From positions 1 through 64,000 of the forward strand of contig CAZHGH010000005.1 of NCBI GenBank assembly GCA_964531205.1: a stretch of DNA of 64,000 bases, in the 5' to 3' direction. The notes beneath the pieces were generated by a model. That model saw only the letters and a list, made by a program, of their open reading frames with translations, was not told where the DNA came from and made no database searches. Positions 16,955 through 26,100 of the stretch are shown here, one piece after another; position 1 is the stretch's first letter; every line of letters starts with the position of its first letter. Source of the DNA: JAICWY01 sp964531205. Lineage in GTDB: Bacteria; Vulcanimicrobiota; Vulcanimicrobiia; Vulcanimicrobiales; Vulcanimicrobiaceae. Made by a program: the position numbers and the translations under genes.

Positions 16955-17348
16955 TAACCTCGATGTACCCAGCGGGATGCCTGCCGCGCGGATCGTGATG
17001 CGTCCAATGAATCACACCGTCGTCGCACTCGTACTGACCCAGCAGCGAAACGGTATCACCGCGATGCAGCGGAATCGGACCCGTGATATCGACGTTGTCT
17101 TCCACGCTGATGCGTTGCTGCTCTGCAGCGATCAAAAAACCTTCGTGCGCGCCGCTGTATGAATTGCGAATGCCTAACACACGTATGACGCGCGCTCGCG
17201 GAATGTAGACTTCAACGTGGTGATACCGGCTGCGATTGCCCGCGCACGAGGCAACGGCTTGATCCAGATTTGTCGCTGTGGCACCCGCGCATCCGCTCGC
17301 AAGCACCGTTAGCGCGAAGCTACACGCGAACGGTGCCTTCAAATCCAT
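16935..17348 (-). CDS. DUF3465 family lipoprotein
   Basis: 137 residues from the ATG at 17348. The N-terminus is a lipoprotein signal ending in LASGC (lipid-modified Cys near residue 20). The C-terminus carries the strong family motif VIHWTHHDPRGRHPAGYI and a final GQRYQ, recognisable as DUF3465. The body is beta-rich, with a GDTVSLLGQYECDDG turn. Function unknown; the domain occurs in small periplasmic proteins. It overlaps nadD upstream (29 nt) and maf downstream (20 nt), so it is translated within the obgE-nadD-maf-mre run. An alternative ATG five codons upstream is possible. Confidence 0.75.
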   Translation of the reverse strand: MDLKAPFACSFALTVLASGCAGATATNLDQAVASCAGNRSRYHHVEVYIPRARVIRVLGIRNSYSGAHEGFLIAAEQQRISVEDNVDITGPIPLHRGDTVSLLGQYECDDGVIHWTHHDPRGRHPAGYIEVNGQRYQ

Positions 17349-17937
17349 ACAAGCGCTGTGCAAGAATGTACTGCCACACGGGCTCGGGCACTAGATACCG
17401 TACGGATTTGCCTTGCGAGAGTAGCGTGCGTACCAGCGTTGCGCTTTCCGGTAACTCAGGTAAATTCAGAGTTTTTACGCGAGATCGCAATGTTACGGGT
17501 ACCGCTTCGAGCACGCGCGCTAGCGCTTCGGGGCCTACGCCCGCGCGCGGCGCAATGAGAAACGATTCGAGCGACTGTAGCACTTCCTCGAAACGCACCC
17601 ACGCCTGACTTGCGAGCGAATCCGCTCCGGTAATAAACGTGAGCGACGAATCGGGATACTTTGCGTGCAGCTTCGGCAGCAGGTCCGCGGTATATCCCGT
17701 GGCATCGGCGCGCAGATCCGTATCGTCGATTGCGAAAGACTGATTTGAATCGATTGCGCCGAGCAGCATGGCGACGCGATGCTCCGCAGGCGCTTGCGGC
17801 CGCGCACGATAGTGCATCTTATTCGTCGGAACGAAGAGCACGCGATCGAGCTGTTCCATGATGCGCGCCGATTCCGCAACAAACAGATGGATGTTGTGAA
17901 CGGGATCGAACGTTCCGCCGAACACACCTATGCGCAT
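17320..17937 (-). CDS. nadD: Nicotinate-nucleotide adenylyltransferase
   Basis: 205 residues. Adenylylates nicotinate mononucleotide in NAD biosynthesis. Nucleotidyltransferase motif GVFGGTFDPVHNIHL at the N-terminus, FVPTNKMHYR for substrate binding, FITGADSL in the middle, and a C-terminal VRYLVPEPVWQYI. The usual ISST(x)IR motif is replaced by SATLVR, a moderate deviation. It overlaps the obgE stop by one base and so is translationally linked with it; this obgE-nadD linkage is common in bacteria. Confidence 0.92.
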   Translation of the reverse strand: MRIGVFGGTFDPVHNIHLFVAESARIMEQLDRVLFVPTNKMHYRARPQAPAEHRVAMLLGAIDSNQSFAIDDTDLRADATGYTADLLPKLHAKYPDSSLTFITGADSLASQAWVRFEEVLQSLESFLIAPRAGVGPEALARVLEAVPVTLRSRVKTLNLPELPESATLVRTLLSQGKSVRYLVPEPVWQYILAQRLYGFEGTVRV

Positions 17938-19199
17938 TACGAATACGTAAACTCGTAAGGGCCGATGCGCACCGTATCACCTTCGCTCGCGCCCATCTCA
18001 CGCAATTTTTTGTCGACGCCCATCTTTGCGAGAATCTGCTCGAATCGCGCAAGTCCTTCATCGGAATCGAAATTCGTCATCGCTGCCAAGCGCTCGACGC
18101 GCTCGCCGCTGATAACGAACGTTTCCTCTTCCTTTTGAATAACGAACGGTTCGCTCGGTTTGAGGTGAATCTGTGCGGGTTCGGGCGGCGCGAGTTCAGG
18201 AAGCGGCGTTTCTTGAATCGTGCGCCATGCGGCGTACACCAAGTCTTGTACGCCTTCACCGGTAGCCGAACTGATGCCGCGAATCTCGGCAAATTGCGCG
18301 CGCAGTTCTTCGAGACGCTCGCGCGCATCGGGCAAATCCAATTTCGAAACGACGAGCAGCGTCGGCTTCTCAACGAGCTTTGGGTTCCACGCCGCAAGCT
18401 CGTGTTCGATCGTCGTTTTGTCGTGAAGAATTTCGTCCAACGGCTTCCCGCCGTCGAGGAGGTGAATGAGGACGCGCGTGCGCTCGACGTGGCGCAAAAA
18501 TTGATCGCCGAGACCCGCGCCCTCGTGCGCGCCTTCGATGAGGCCGGGGACGTCGACCATGACGAACGACTCTTCATCGGACACGCGTACGACGCCGAGT
18601 TGCGGCTCGAGCGTAGTGAACGGGTAATCCGCGATCTTGGGGCGCGCGGCGGAAACGACCGAGAGCAGCGTGGACTTGCCGGCGTTCGGAAGTCCGATGA
18701 TGCCCGCATCTGCGAGCAGACGCAGCTCCAAGCGGAGACTGCACCGCTCTCCGGGCTCACCTCTCTCGGCGAAGCGTGGCGCTTGCCGCGTGCTCGTCGC
18801 GAAATGCTGATTGCCGAGTCCCCCTCGTCCGCCTTTGGCCACCATAACGCGCTCGCCAGGCGTACTTAGATCGGTAAGAAAGGCCTCCGGCTGATCTTCA
18901 AGCGTGCGGTAGACGAGTGTGCCGACCGGAACCGGGATGACGAGATCCTCCCCGCTCTTGCCGGATTTGTTCGATGTACCGCCGGGCTTGCCGGCGTCAG
19001 CTGCGAACTGACGCTTGAAGCGAAATTCGACCAGCGTGGAGAGCTCCGGAGTGGCTTCGAGATAGACGCTGCCGCCGTGGCCCCCATCGCCACCCGCCGG
19101 TCCGCCCTTCGGGATGTACTTCTCTCGCCGCCACGCTACGAGGCCATCGCCTCCGTTACCGGCCGCGACCGCGATGGCCGCTTCGTCGATGAACTTCAC
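17937..19199 (-). CDS. obgE: Obg family GTPase (ribosome assembly)
   Basis: 420 residues from a GTG start. Glycine-rich Obg domain (1-158), GTPase domain with G1 GLPNAGKS (169-176), G3 DVPGLIEGAHEGAG and G4 SKLD. A C-terminal OCT domain (about 350-420) ends in GDTVRIGPYEFTYS. Obg binds the 50S subunit in late assembly and couples to stress signalling. The OCT domain is a Firmicutes/Actinobacteria-type extension not found in the E. coli protein. rpmA (L27) lies just upstream with a terminator between them. Confidence 0.95.
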   Translation of the reverse strand: MKFIDEAAIAVAAGNGGDGLVAWRREKYIPKGGPAGGDGGHGGSVYLEATPELSTLVEFRFKRQFAADAGKPGGTSNKSGKSGEDLVIPVPVGTLVYRTLEDQPEAFLTDLSTPGERVMVAKGGRGGLGNQHFATSTRQAPRFAERGEPGERCSLRLELRLLADAGIIGLPNAGKSTLLSVVSAARPKIADYPFTTLEPQLGVVRVSDEESFVMVDVPGLIEGAHEGAGLGDQFLRHVERTRVLIHLLDGGKPLDEILHDKTTIEHELAAWNPKLVEKPTLLVVSKLDLPDARERLEELRAQFAEIRGISSATGEGVQDLVYAAWRTIQETPLPELAPPEPAQIHLKPSEPFVIQKEEETFVISGERVERLAAMTNFDSDEGLARFEQILAKMGVDKKLREMGASEGDTVRIGPYEFTYS

Positions 19200-19223
19200 T
19201 TCAGGCTTGTTTTCCCGTGCAAA

Positions 19224-19250
19224 TCAAAAAGAGGACCCGGAGGTCCTCTT
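19224..19250 (-). terminator. Terminator after rpmA
   Basis: On the minus strand a perfect 9-bp stem AAGAGGACC / GGTCCTCTT with a 4-nt loop is followed by a T-rich run. It lies 22 nt after the rpmA stop and about 25 nt before the obgE start, so it would separate or attenuate transcription between the two. Confidence 0.75.
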
Positions 19251-19271
19251 CAACCATTTCCGTGGCCGCTC

Positions 19272-19553
19272 TTATGCGACGGCCGGCCGGACGTGGATGT
19301 GTTTACGGTTGCGGTGCGTCGCAAACTCGACGACGCCGTCCGCAAGCGCGAAAAGGGTGTGGTCCTTTCCGAGGCCGACGTTCTCGCCCGGATAGAACTT
19401 GGTGCCGCGCTGGCGCACCAGAATGTTACCGGCGAGAACCTGCTGTCCGCCGAAACGCTTCACGCCAAGGCGCTGCGCATTCGAGTCGCGGCCGTTACGC
19501 GTGGAGCCCGCGCCCTTCTTGGACGCGAAAAGCTGGAGATCGAAAAGGAACAT
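19272..19553 (-). CDS. rpmA: 50S ribosomal protein L27 with cleavable-type N-terminus
   Basis: 93 residues. L27 sits at the peptidyl-transferase centre. ASKKGAGSTRNGRDSNAQRL and GNILVRQRGTKFYPGENVG are diagnostic. The mature ASKKG end is preceded by a nine-residue extension, MFLFDLQLF. This matches the extension that the cysteine protease Prp removes in Firmicutes (cleavage after LQLF). The ATG at 19553 was chosen because the upstream frame is unrelated. The usual partner rplU is not upstream; instead a secreted-protein gene lies 61 nt away. No prp gene is visible in the window. Confidence 0.95.
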   Translation of the reverse strand: MFLFDLQLFASKKGAGSTRNGRDSNAQRLGVKRFGGQQVLAGNILVRQRGTKFYPGENVGLGKDHTLFALADGVVEFATHRNRKHIHVRPAVA

Positions 19554-19614
19554 AGCCGGGATAGTATACAGGCCGCTAGCAGTTGCGTCAACGACCCGCA
19601 TAGTCCCGGCTGCT

Positions 19615-20211
19615 TTAGCCGATGCTCGTAGCGTAAAAGACATTGCCGCTCCAATACCCATACGCGGTGATGGTGCGCCCAACGTACAGATTCTGCGCCG
19701 TGCCGTTGTAGATGGCTTGCTGATCGTCGATGGTGATGGACGAGAACAGGCCCTGCATGATGGTCACGCGGTTGTTGCTGACCGCCATAATAACGCCGTG
19801 CACGCTTGCGTTGCTGCCGGTCTGCGGATACCCGTTGCCGCCATAGCCGCCGTTGCCGTTGGCCTGCGCAACGAACATATTGTTGTTCCAATAGCCGCGC
19901 AGCGCATAGTGTCCGCCTACGTAGAGGCCGCCGCCCGTTCCGAGCAGCGCGCCCTGGTTCACTATAACCGTTGAGCCATTGTCCTCGCGGAACTGCGCGA
20001 TGTCGCCGTTGACCGCTATAACGGTTCCGGAAATCGTTGTGTAGTTAGAGCGATAGGTGCCGTGTCGCTCTTGCTTGCACCAGCCGCGAGCGTGGCCGGC
20101 GGGATTCACGCAGCCATGCGGGTTTCCGTTGTCCTCATCGGCGCGGCTGACCGCACCGCTTACCGGCAGGATGAAGAGCGTTGCAAGAAGTGCCGTGATG
20201 AGTGTACGCAT
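19615..20211 (-). CDS. Secreted beta-rich protein of unknown function
   Basis: 198 residues. A signal peptide (MRTLITALLATLFILPVSGAV) is followed by a short Cys-containing segment (HGCVNPAGHARGWCKQ). Two related beta-rich repeats follow, each of the form S-G-T-V-I/V-x-A-V-x-x-x-x-I/V: TISGTVIAVNGDIAQFREDN (about 58-77) and SVHGVIMAVSNNRVTIMQG (about 135-153). Both continue to a GGHYALRGYW / GRTITAYGYW strand pair, suggesting two OB-like domains. I do not recognise a named family. Its start lies 52 nt inside the polysaccharide deacetylase gene, and the signal peptide requires this start. Confidence 0.72.
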   Translation of the reverse strand: MRTLITALLATLFILPVSGAVSRADEDNGNPHGCVNPAGHARGWCKQERHGTYRSNYTTISGTVIAVNGDIAQFREDNGSTVIVNQGALLGTGGGLYVGGHYALRGYWNNNMFVAQANGNGGYGGNGYPQTGSNASVHGVIMAVSNNRVTIMQGLFSSITIDDQQAIYNGTAQNLYVGRTITAYGYWSGNVFYATSIG

Positions 20212-20990
20212 GCCCTTAAAACGATGGGCGAGCGAGCGTTGTTGCGGGGTGCCGCCTGAAGGGCACTCACAAACTGCATGAGCGACCAATCGCCCCGTAC
20301 CCGAACGCGTGGAATCTCGAGCGGCGTTTCAGGCGGAATGACGTACCGAGGGTCCGTCGTCACGGCGAGCGGCAGGTTCGCCGCACGCACAAGCTCCAGC
20401 GTCTTGCTATTGAAGCGCCCGGACGGATAGGCGTACGAATCGATGGGAACGTGCAGCCGCTCGTGTAGTTCCTGCACGGAGCCGTCGATTTGCACGGCCT
20501 GCTGAGCCGGCGTCATTTGCGAGAGATCGTAATGCTGCACGCCGTGCGCGGCGATGTCCATGTGCTGCGCAAGCATGCTTTGCAGCTGCGCCCAGCTGAC
20601 GTGCCGGCCGTCGCCGACGTTGCCGGTGATGATATAAAAGGTTGCCGAATCGCCGTACCGCCGCAAAAGCGGCACCGCGTACTCATATTGATCCGCGTAG
20701 CCGTCATCGAAGGTTATGACGACCGCCCGATCGAGGCTCAGGCCTAGCCGCAGCCTCCGAGCCATCTCCGCCATGCTGATGCCGCGGATGCCCTGCGCCT
20801 TCAAGTATGCAAGCTGCTCTTCGAACTGACCGGGCGAGACCGTCAGCTGCCGTCCGACCGCGTCCGCGGGACGGTCCACATCGACCCGGTGATACATGAG
20901 GATGGGCGGCGGAACGAAGGCCGCGGGCAGCGGCGGAGGGGGCGATGAAACGGCGGCCGCGACGACGGCGAGAAAAAGGGCGAACAGCAC
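20160..20990 (-). CDS. Secreted polysaccharide deacetylase (NodB/PgdA-like)
   Basis: 276 residues from a GTG at 20990. Hydrophobic N-terminal signal (LFALFLAVVAAAVSS) and a Pro-rich stretch, then a carbohydrate esterase 4 domain. Motif 1 is TFDDGYAD (catalytic and metal Asp), motif 2 is AHGVQHYDL (metal His), motif 3 is YAYPSGRFN. Enzymes of this group remove N-acetyl groups from peptidoglycan or exopolysaccharide. An ATG at 21071 would overlap the divergent fabF start and adds residues that do not look like a signal peptide, so I chose the GTG. The last 52 nt overlap the next secreted-protein gene. Confidence 0.82.
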   Translation of the reverse strand: MLFALFLAVVAAAVSSPPPPLPAAFVPPPILMYHRVDVDRPADAVGRQLTVSPGQFEEQLAYLKAQGIRGISMAEMARRLRLGLSLDRAVVITFDDGYADQYEYAVPLLRRYGDSATFYIITGNVGDGRHVSWAQLQSMLAQHMDIAAHGVQHYDLSQMTPAQQAVQIDGSVQELHERLHVPIDSYAYPSGRFNSKTLELVRAANLPLAVTTDPRYVIPPETPLEIPRVRVRGDWSLMQFVSALQAAPRNNARSPIVLRACVHSSRHFLQRSSSCR

Positions 20991-21044
20991 GCCTGATTGT
21001 TCGCAAGAGGGACCCGCCGGGACCCGCCGTATCTGTGGGACGTT

Positions 21045-22313
21045 TTGGATGCTTCGACACACTCCGCACACACGAAAAGACGCGTAGTCGTCACCGGGCT
21101 TGGGGCCGTGACGCCCTTAGGCAACACCAAGGATGAGTTCTGGCGCAGGTTGATCGCCGGCGAGAGCGGCGTGGGGCCTATCACTGCCTTCGACGCCTCG
21201 CTGTTCACGACGCGCTTTGCCGCCGAAGTGAAAGATTTCGATCCGGAAGCGCTGATCGGCAAACGCGAAGCGAAGCGGATGGATCGTTTCTCGCAATTTT
21301 CCCTCGTCGCAGCGAAAGAGGCGATCGAAGATGCGAAGTTTCCCGAAGGCGACGGCGAGCTCTGGCGCGACTCGGGCGCGATCATCGCGACGGGAATCGG
21401 CGGCATCCTCACGTTTTGGAACAGCTCGGAAAAAGCCAATAAAGACGGTACGTGGTCGAAGGTCACGCCGTTCTTCATTCCGATGCTGATGGCCAACGCG
21501 GGCGCCGCGCACATCTCGATGCAATACAATCTTCGCGGACCGACGTTTGCGGTCTCGAGCGCGTGTGCCAGCGGCAACGACGCAATCGTGACCGCCTACA
21601 ATTATATTGCCAACGGCGAAGCGCCGATGATGCTTGCCGGCGGAAGCGAAGCGACGATTGCGCCGCTGGCCGTCGGCGGTTTCTGCTCGATGAAGGCGAT
21701 GTCGACGCGCAACGACGATCCTGCGCGGGCGAGCCGTCCGTTCGACAAAGAACGCGACGGCTTCGTGCTCGGTGAAGGCGCGGGAATTCTCGTTCTCGAG
21801 GAATACGAACACGCGAAAGCGCGCGGCGCGAAGATTTACTGCGAACTCTATGGCTACGGTCAGTCGGGCGACGCGTACAACATCGTCGCGCCGGATCCGG
21901 AGAGTCAAGGCGTGGAGCTCGCGCTCAATCGCGCGCTGAAACGCACGGGCGTGCGTCCGCAGCAAGTGGATTACATCAACGCGCACGGCACGTCGACGCC
22001 GCTCGGCGATACGGCGGAGTCGCAGGCAATTCAACGTGTGCTCGGCGCGGAAACGAACGTTGCGGTGAGCTCGACGAAATCGATGCACGGCCACGCACTT
22101 GGTGCCGCCGGCGGAATCGAAGGCGTTGCGACGGTGCTCGCCGTGCACAACGACGTCATGCCGCCGACGATCAATTACGAAAATCCCGATCCGGAATGCG
22201 AGCTCGATTACGTTCCGAACGTTGCGCGCAAAGCGCCGGTGAACGTTGCCCTTTCAAACTCGTTCGGTTTCGGCGGCCACAACAGCGTTTTGGTCTTCGG
22301 TAAGGTGAGATAG
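21045..22313 (+). CDS. fabF: 3-oxoacyl-ACP synthase II
   Basis: 422 residues from a TTG start (MDASTHSAHTKRRVVVTGLG); a TTG 16 codons upstream is the alternative. Condensing enzyme of fatty-acid elongation. The thiolase-fold triad is complete: Cys in SSACASGNDA, His in NAHGTSTPLGD and His in MHGHALGAAGG, plus the C-terminal NSFGFGGHN. No acyl carrier protein gene lies next to it; rnc begins 146 nt downstream. A 23-nt tandem duplication covers its stop codon (22306-22351). Confidence 0.92.
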   Translation: MDASTHSAHTKRRVVVTGLGAVTPLGNTKDEFWRRLIAGESGVGPITAFDASLFTTRFAAEVKDFDPEALIGKREAKRMDRFSQFSLVAAKEAIEDAKFPEGDGELWRDSGAIIATGIGGILTFWNSSEKANKDGTWSKVTPFFIPMLMANAGAAHISMQYNLRGPTFAVSSACASGNDAIVTAYNYIANGEAPMMLAGGSEATIAPLAVGGFCSMKAMSTRNDDPARASRPFDKERDGFVLGEGAGILVLEEYEHAKARGAKIYCELYGYGQSGDAYNIVAPDPESQGVELALNRALKRTGVRPQQVDYINAHGTSTPLGDTAESQAIQRVLGAETNVAVSSTKSMHGHALGAAGGIEGVATVLAVHNDVMPPTINYENPDPECELDYVPNVARKAPVNVALSNSFGFGGHNSVLVFGKVR

Positions 22314-22351
22314 CCATCGCTAATAAGTTGAGATAGCCATCGCTAATGAGT
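22306..22351. repeat. Tandem 23-nt duplication at the fabF stop
   Basis: Two direct copies of 23 nt starting TGAGATAGCCATCGCTAAT (22306-22328 and 22329-22351), differing at one base. The first copy contains the fabF stop codon. Confidence 0.85.
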
Positions 22352-22352
22352 A

Positions 22353-22425
22353 ATGGGGGACCCCGCGCTCCTTCGACGGGCTCAGGAGTGCGGGGGGCGC
22401 GCAGCTTTAGCGGAGCGCCTGTTAA
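22353..22425. repeat. Dispersed palindromic repeat, copy A
   Basis: In the fabF-rnc gap. GGGGGACCCCGCGCTCC pairs with GGAGTGCGGGG around a loop containing CTTCGACGGGCTCAGG. This is followed by GGCGCGCAGCTTTAGCGGAGCGCC, whose ends form GGCGC/GCGCC. The right part is closely similar to 36583-36616 (copy B). Confidence 0.7.
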
Positions 22426-22458
22426 AACGAGCCTGCCATTGAGCGCGGTCAGCGCGTA

Positions 22459-23157
22459 ATGGCAGGCGAACAGCGGCGCCGGCGGTTGCGCGCGCTGCTG
22501 CAACTTGCGGACGTTCCCGGCGATACGCTGGAAAGCTTCGAACAAGCCTTCGTGCATGAGAGTGCCGCAAAAGAGCAGCAGATCGTTTCGAATGAGCGGC
22601 TCGAGTTTTTGGGCGATTCCGTCCTCGGACTTGCAGCCGCGCGCTGGTTGTATGAAACCTATCCTGCAGAAAAAGAGGGCGTGCTCGCCAAGCGCAAAGC
22701 CGCGATCGTCAGCGATTCGGCGATTGCGAAGACGGCAAAACGCCTGGGATTCGCGGATCTGGTGCAGCTCGGTGCGGGCGAACGCGCGCACGGAGGCAGC
22801 GAGCGTACCTCAATTCTGGCCGACGCATTCGAGGCGTTCGTCGCGGCGCTGTTTCTGGCGCACGGCTTCGAAGCCTCGCGAGGTTTCGTGGAGCGCGAGC
22901 ACATCGCAAGCGTCGACCACGAATCCGCCGCGATGGCTGACGCGAAGACGCAGCTGCAGGAACTCACGCAGGCGCATCTGGCTTGTACGCCGACTTACAA
23001 GGAGCACGCCGAAGGACCGCCGCATCAGCGCACCTTCACCTCTGTGGTTACCATTAACGGAGAGACGCTCGGAACGGGAACCGGGCCGTCGAAGAAGGCC
23101 GCGCAACAACAGGCCGCCGCCCAAGCACTACACACCCTCCAGGGACGCTTTTCGTGA
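22459..23157 (+). CDS. rnc: Ribonuclease III
   Basis: 232 residues. Double-strand RNA endonuclease for rRNA and mRNA processing. The catalytic signature NERLEFLGDSVLGL is at about 45-58, and the second metal site at ILADAFEAFVAAL (about 115-127). A C-terminal dsRNA-binding domain (about 158-228) ends in GPSKKAAQQQAAAQAL. The stop overlaps the smc GTG by 4 nt (GTGA). The rnc-smc linkage is typical of Firmicutes and relatives. Confidence 0.95.
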   Translation: MAGEQRRRRLRALLQLADVPGDTLESFEQAFVHESAAKEQQIVSNERLEFLGDSVLGLAAARWLYETYPAEKEGVLAKRKAAIVSDSAIAKTAKRLGFADLVQLGAGERAHGGSERTSILADAFEAFVAALFLAHGFEASRGFVEREHIASVDHESAAMADAKTQLQELTQAHLACTPTYKEHAEGPPHQRTFTSVVTINGETLGTGTGPSKKAAQQQAAAQALHTLQGRFS

Positions 23158-26100
23158 AACTTAAGCAGATCAAAACCTTTGGATTCAAAACTTTCGCTGA
23201 GCCGACGACGCTGGAATTCGGCGGCGGCATTACCGCGATCGTCGGTCCGAACGGTTCGGGAAAATCGAATTTGATCGATGCGTTCCGTTGGGTGCTCGGC
23301 GAGCAGAGCAGCAAGAGCCTGCGCTCGGGCAAGATGGAAGACGTCATCTTCGCCGGCAACGAGAAGCGCAAGCCGCTGGGCCTTGCGGAAGTGTCGGTTA
23401 CGTTTGACAACAGCGATCGCAAGCTTCCAATCGATTTTACCGAAGTCGAGATTACGCGCCGTGCCTATCGGGCCGGTGAAATCGAGTATTATATCAACCG
23501 CAATCAGTGCCGTCTGCGCGATATTCTCGATCTGCTGATGGGGACGGGACTTGGGCCGGGATCGTACTCGATCGTTTCGCAAGGCCAGATCGATTCGATT
23601 CTCACAAGCAAACCGCAAGATCGCCGCGCGCTCTTCGAAGAAACGGCCGGCATCAACAAATTCTTGGCGCGCAAAAACGAATCGATGCGGCGTCTCGAGC
23701 AGACCGAACAGAACGCCATCCGTATCAACGATTTGATTGCGGAACTGGAACGGCGCATTCCTGAACTCGACACGCAAGTACGCCGCGCCAAACGCTACCG
23801 TAAAGTAAGCGGACGCGTACGCGATCTCGAGATTCTCTCATACATTCGCGCGAGTGCATCGCGCCGCGAAGAACGCGAGACGCTGAAGGTCGAGCTGGAG
23901 CGCAACGAAGAGTTGCGCAGCGCCGCAGCCGCGCGCGCGGCGTCGCTCGGCGCGCAATTAGCGGAAGCCCGCACACGCGCGTATCAGCACGAACTGGCGC
24001 TCGAAGAGCATCGCACGCAAAGCCAACAGTTGCGCGCAGAACTGGCGCGGTTGGAAGCCGATTACGCAGCGGCGCTTGCACGCCGCGAAACGCTCGAAGC
24101 GCAGAACACGCAGACCTCGGAAGACGTCGCGCGCGTGCAGCACGAGCGCGAAACGCTGGAAGCTTCGATTGGCGATCTCGAAGCGCGCATTGCGCCGCTG
24201 CAAGGCGAGTTGGAAGCAGCGCGCGAGCGTGAACTGCAAGCGCAGAGTGCGCTATCGCACGCGCGTGGGGAGCTGGATGCGATCTTCACGCAACTTCGCG
24301 AAGTTGAAGCCGCAGCAACGGCGCTGGCGACGCGTAAGGCCGAGCGGCGGGTGCAAGGCGAAAACGCGCGCGCGGAAGCTGAGCGTTTGGAACACGAGAC
24401 CGCAGCCGCTCGCGTGCGTTGCGAGCAGTTCGAAATCCAAGCGGGCGCGGCAACGCACAAGTTCACCGAGCGCGAGCGCCAGCTCCAGCATTTGGAGACA
24501 CAACTCGTCGATGCGCGAGGCCGCGTCGAAGACGCCGAACACGCCGTTGCACAAGCGCAGACGGATGTCGCGCACGCGCTAACCGCGCACCGCGAGTATT
24601 CGAGCGAAGTTGCCGCAGCCGAGTCGCGCCTGCACACGATCGAGGAACTCGAGAATTCGCTCGAAGGCCACGTCCCAGGGACGCGCGCGGTTGTTGAAGC
24701 GTGGCAGCGCGGGGAACTGCACGGCATCGAAGGCATCGTCTCGAACCTGATAACGACCGACGAACAGTACGCGCGCGCGATGGATATTGCGTTCGGCGCC
24801 CGTCTTTCGAACATCATCACGAGCACGTCGGAAGATGCGGAACGTGCCATCGACTATCTCAATCGCAAAGAGATGGGTCGCGCGACGTTTTTGCCGCTCG
24901 ATACGCTTCAGAACCGTCCGGGCAAAGACCTGACCCCCGATTTGCGCAGCGTGAACGGTGTCATCGGCTACGCGCACACGCTCATTCGCACGCAGCCGCA
25001 ATACGAGAGCATCGTGAAGTTCCTCGTCGGCAACGTGCTCGTCGTGGATACGCTGCAGACCGGCATCTATCTCGCACGTAACCGCGGTTTGCGCGACACC
25101 ATCGTAACGCTCTCCGGCGAGCAAATCGCCGGCGGCGGCGCGATAACCGGCGGGCGGTATCAACGCGAGAAATCAATTCTCTCACGCCGCGTCCAGGCGC
25201 AGACGCTCCGCGAGCAGCTTGCGGAAATGCGCGCGCGCCTTGCCGATCTGGAGGCGAAGGTACACGAGAGCACGCGCTTCAACGAAGAATCCGTGGCGCA
25301 GCGCGATGAAGCAAAAGCGCGGCTCGGCCGCGTCGAGCTTTCGCTGACCGAACTGCGCGCCGAGATGGCCAACGTCTCGGCCGAAGCCGAACGCTTGCAG
25401 CACGAACTGCACGCCGCGCGTGCGCGCGTCGAAGAGTTCCAAACCAAAGTGGCGCAGGCGCGCGAACGCGAGCGCGAACTCGAAAGCGCCCAACCCGAAG
25501 AAATGCAGAGTGACGCCGACCGCGTGCGTCTCGAACACGAACTTGCGCAGGCGCGCGAGCGGATCGCGCAAGCGGAAGCGGTGCAAAGCCAGGCGTCGCA
25601 GCTTGCCGGAGATCTGCGCGAGCGCTTTGCCGCACTTTCCGCGGAGCGCGACGGCGCGAAGGCCCGGCTCGGCATCATCGATCAAGACGCGGAGCGCTCG
25701 CGGCTTGCACGGGAGCAGATGCTTTCGGAAATCGGCAGCCTCTCGCAGCAGATCGAACGCGCTTCGGCGCAGCTCGATGAGCTGCGCACGCGCGTCGCGC
25801 AGGCGGACGCGAATTTCGATGCTGCGCGCAAAGAGCGCGAGCAACTTTCGGATCAAGTTACGCGTCTCGAGGGTGAAATGCGCACGGCGGAAATCGAAGA
25901 GCGTGACGCGCAGGCCGGCGGAGAGCGTCATCGCACGCGCCTTGCCGAAATCGAAGCCGAACTGGGGATGCTCGTCTCGCAGTTTGCGCAGAATCCGGCG
26001 ACCGACGAAGAATGCCGGGACGTCGAAGACCGCTACAAAGAAGAGCCCGACACCGTTGCGGACGATCTGCCGCGTCTACGCGAGGAGCTGGCGCGCCTTT

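Noticed and set aside
21117..22148. 343-codon minus-strand open frame opposite fabF
   Set aside because: Antisense to a clear housekeeping gene; His/Arg-rich composition typical of GC-rich shadows.
22171..22791. 206-codon minus-strand frame containing TPEPVEGARG
   Set aside because: The peptide comes from translating the dispersed repeat; the rest is antisense to fabF and rnc.
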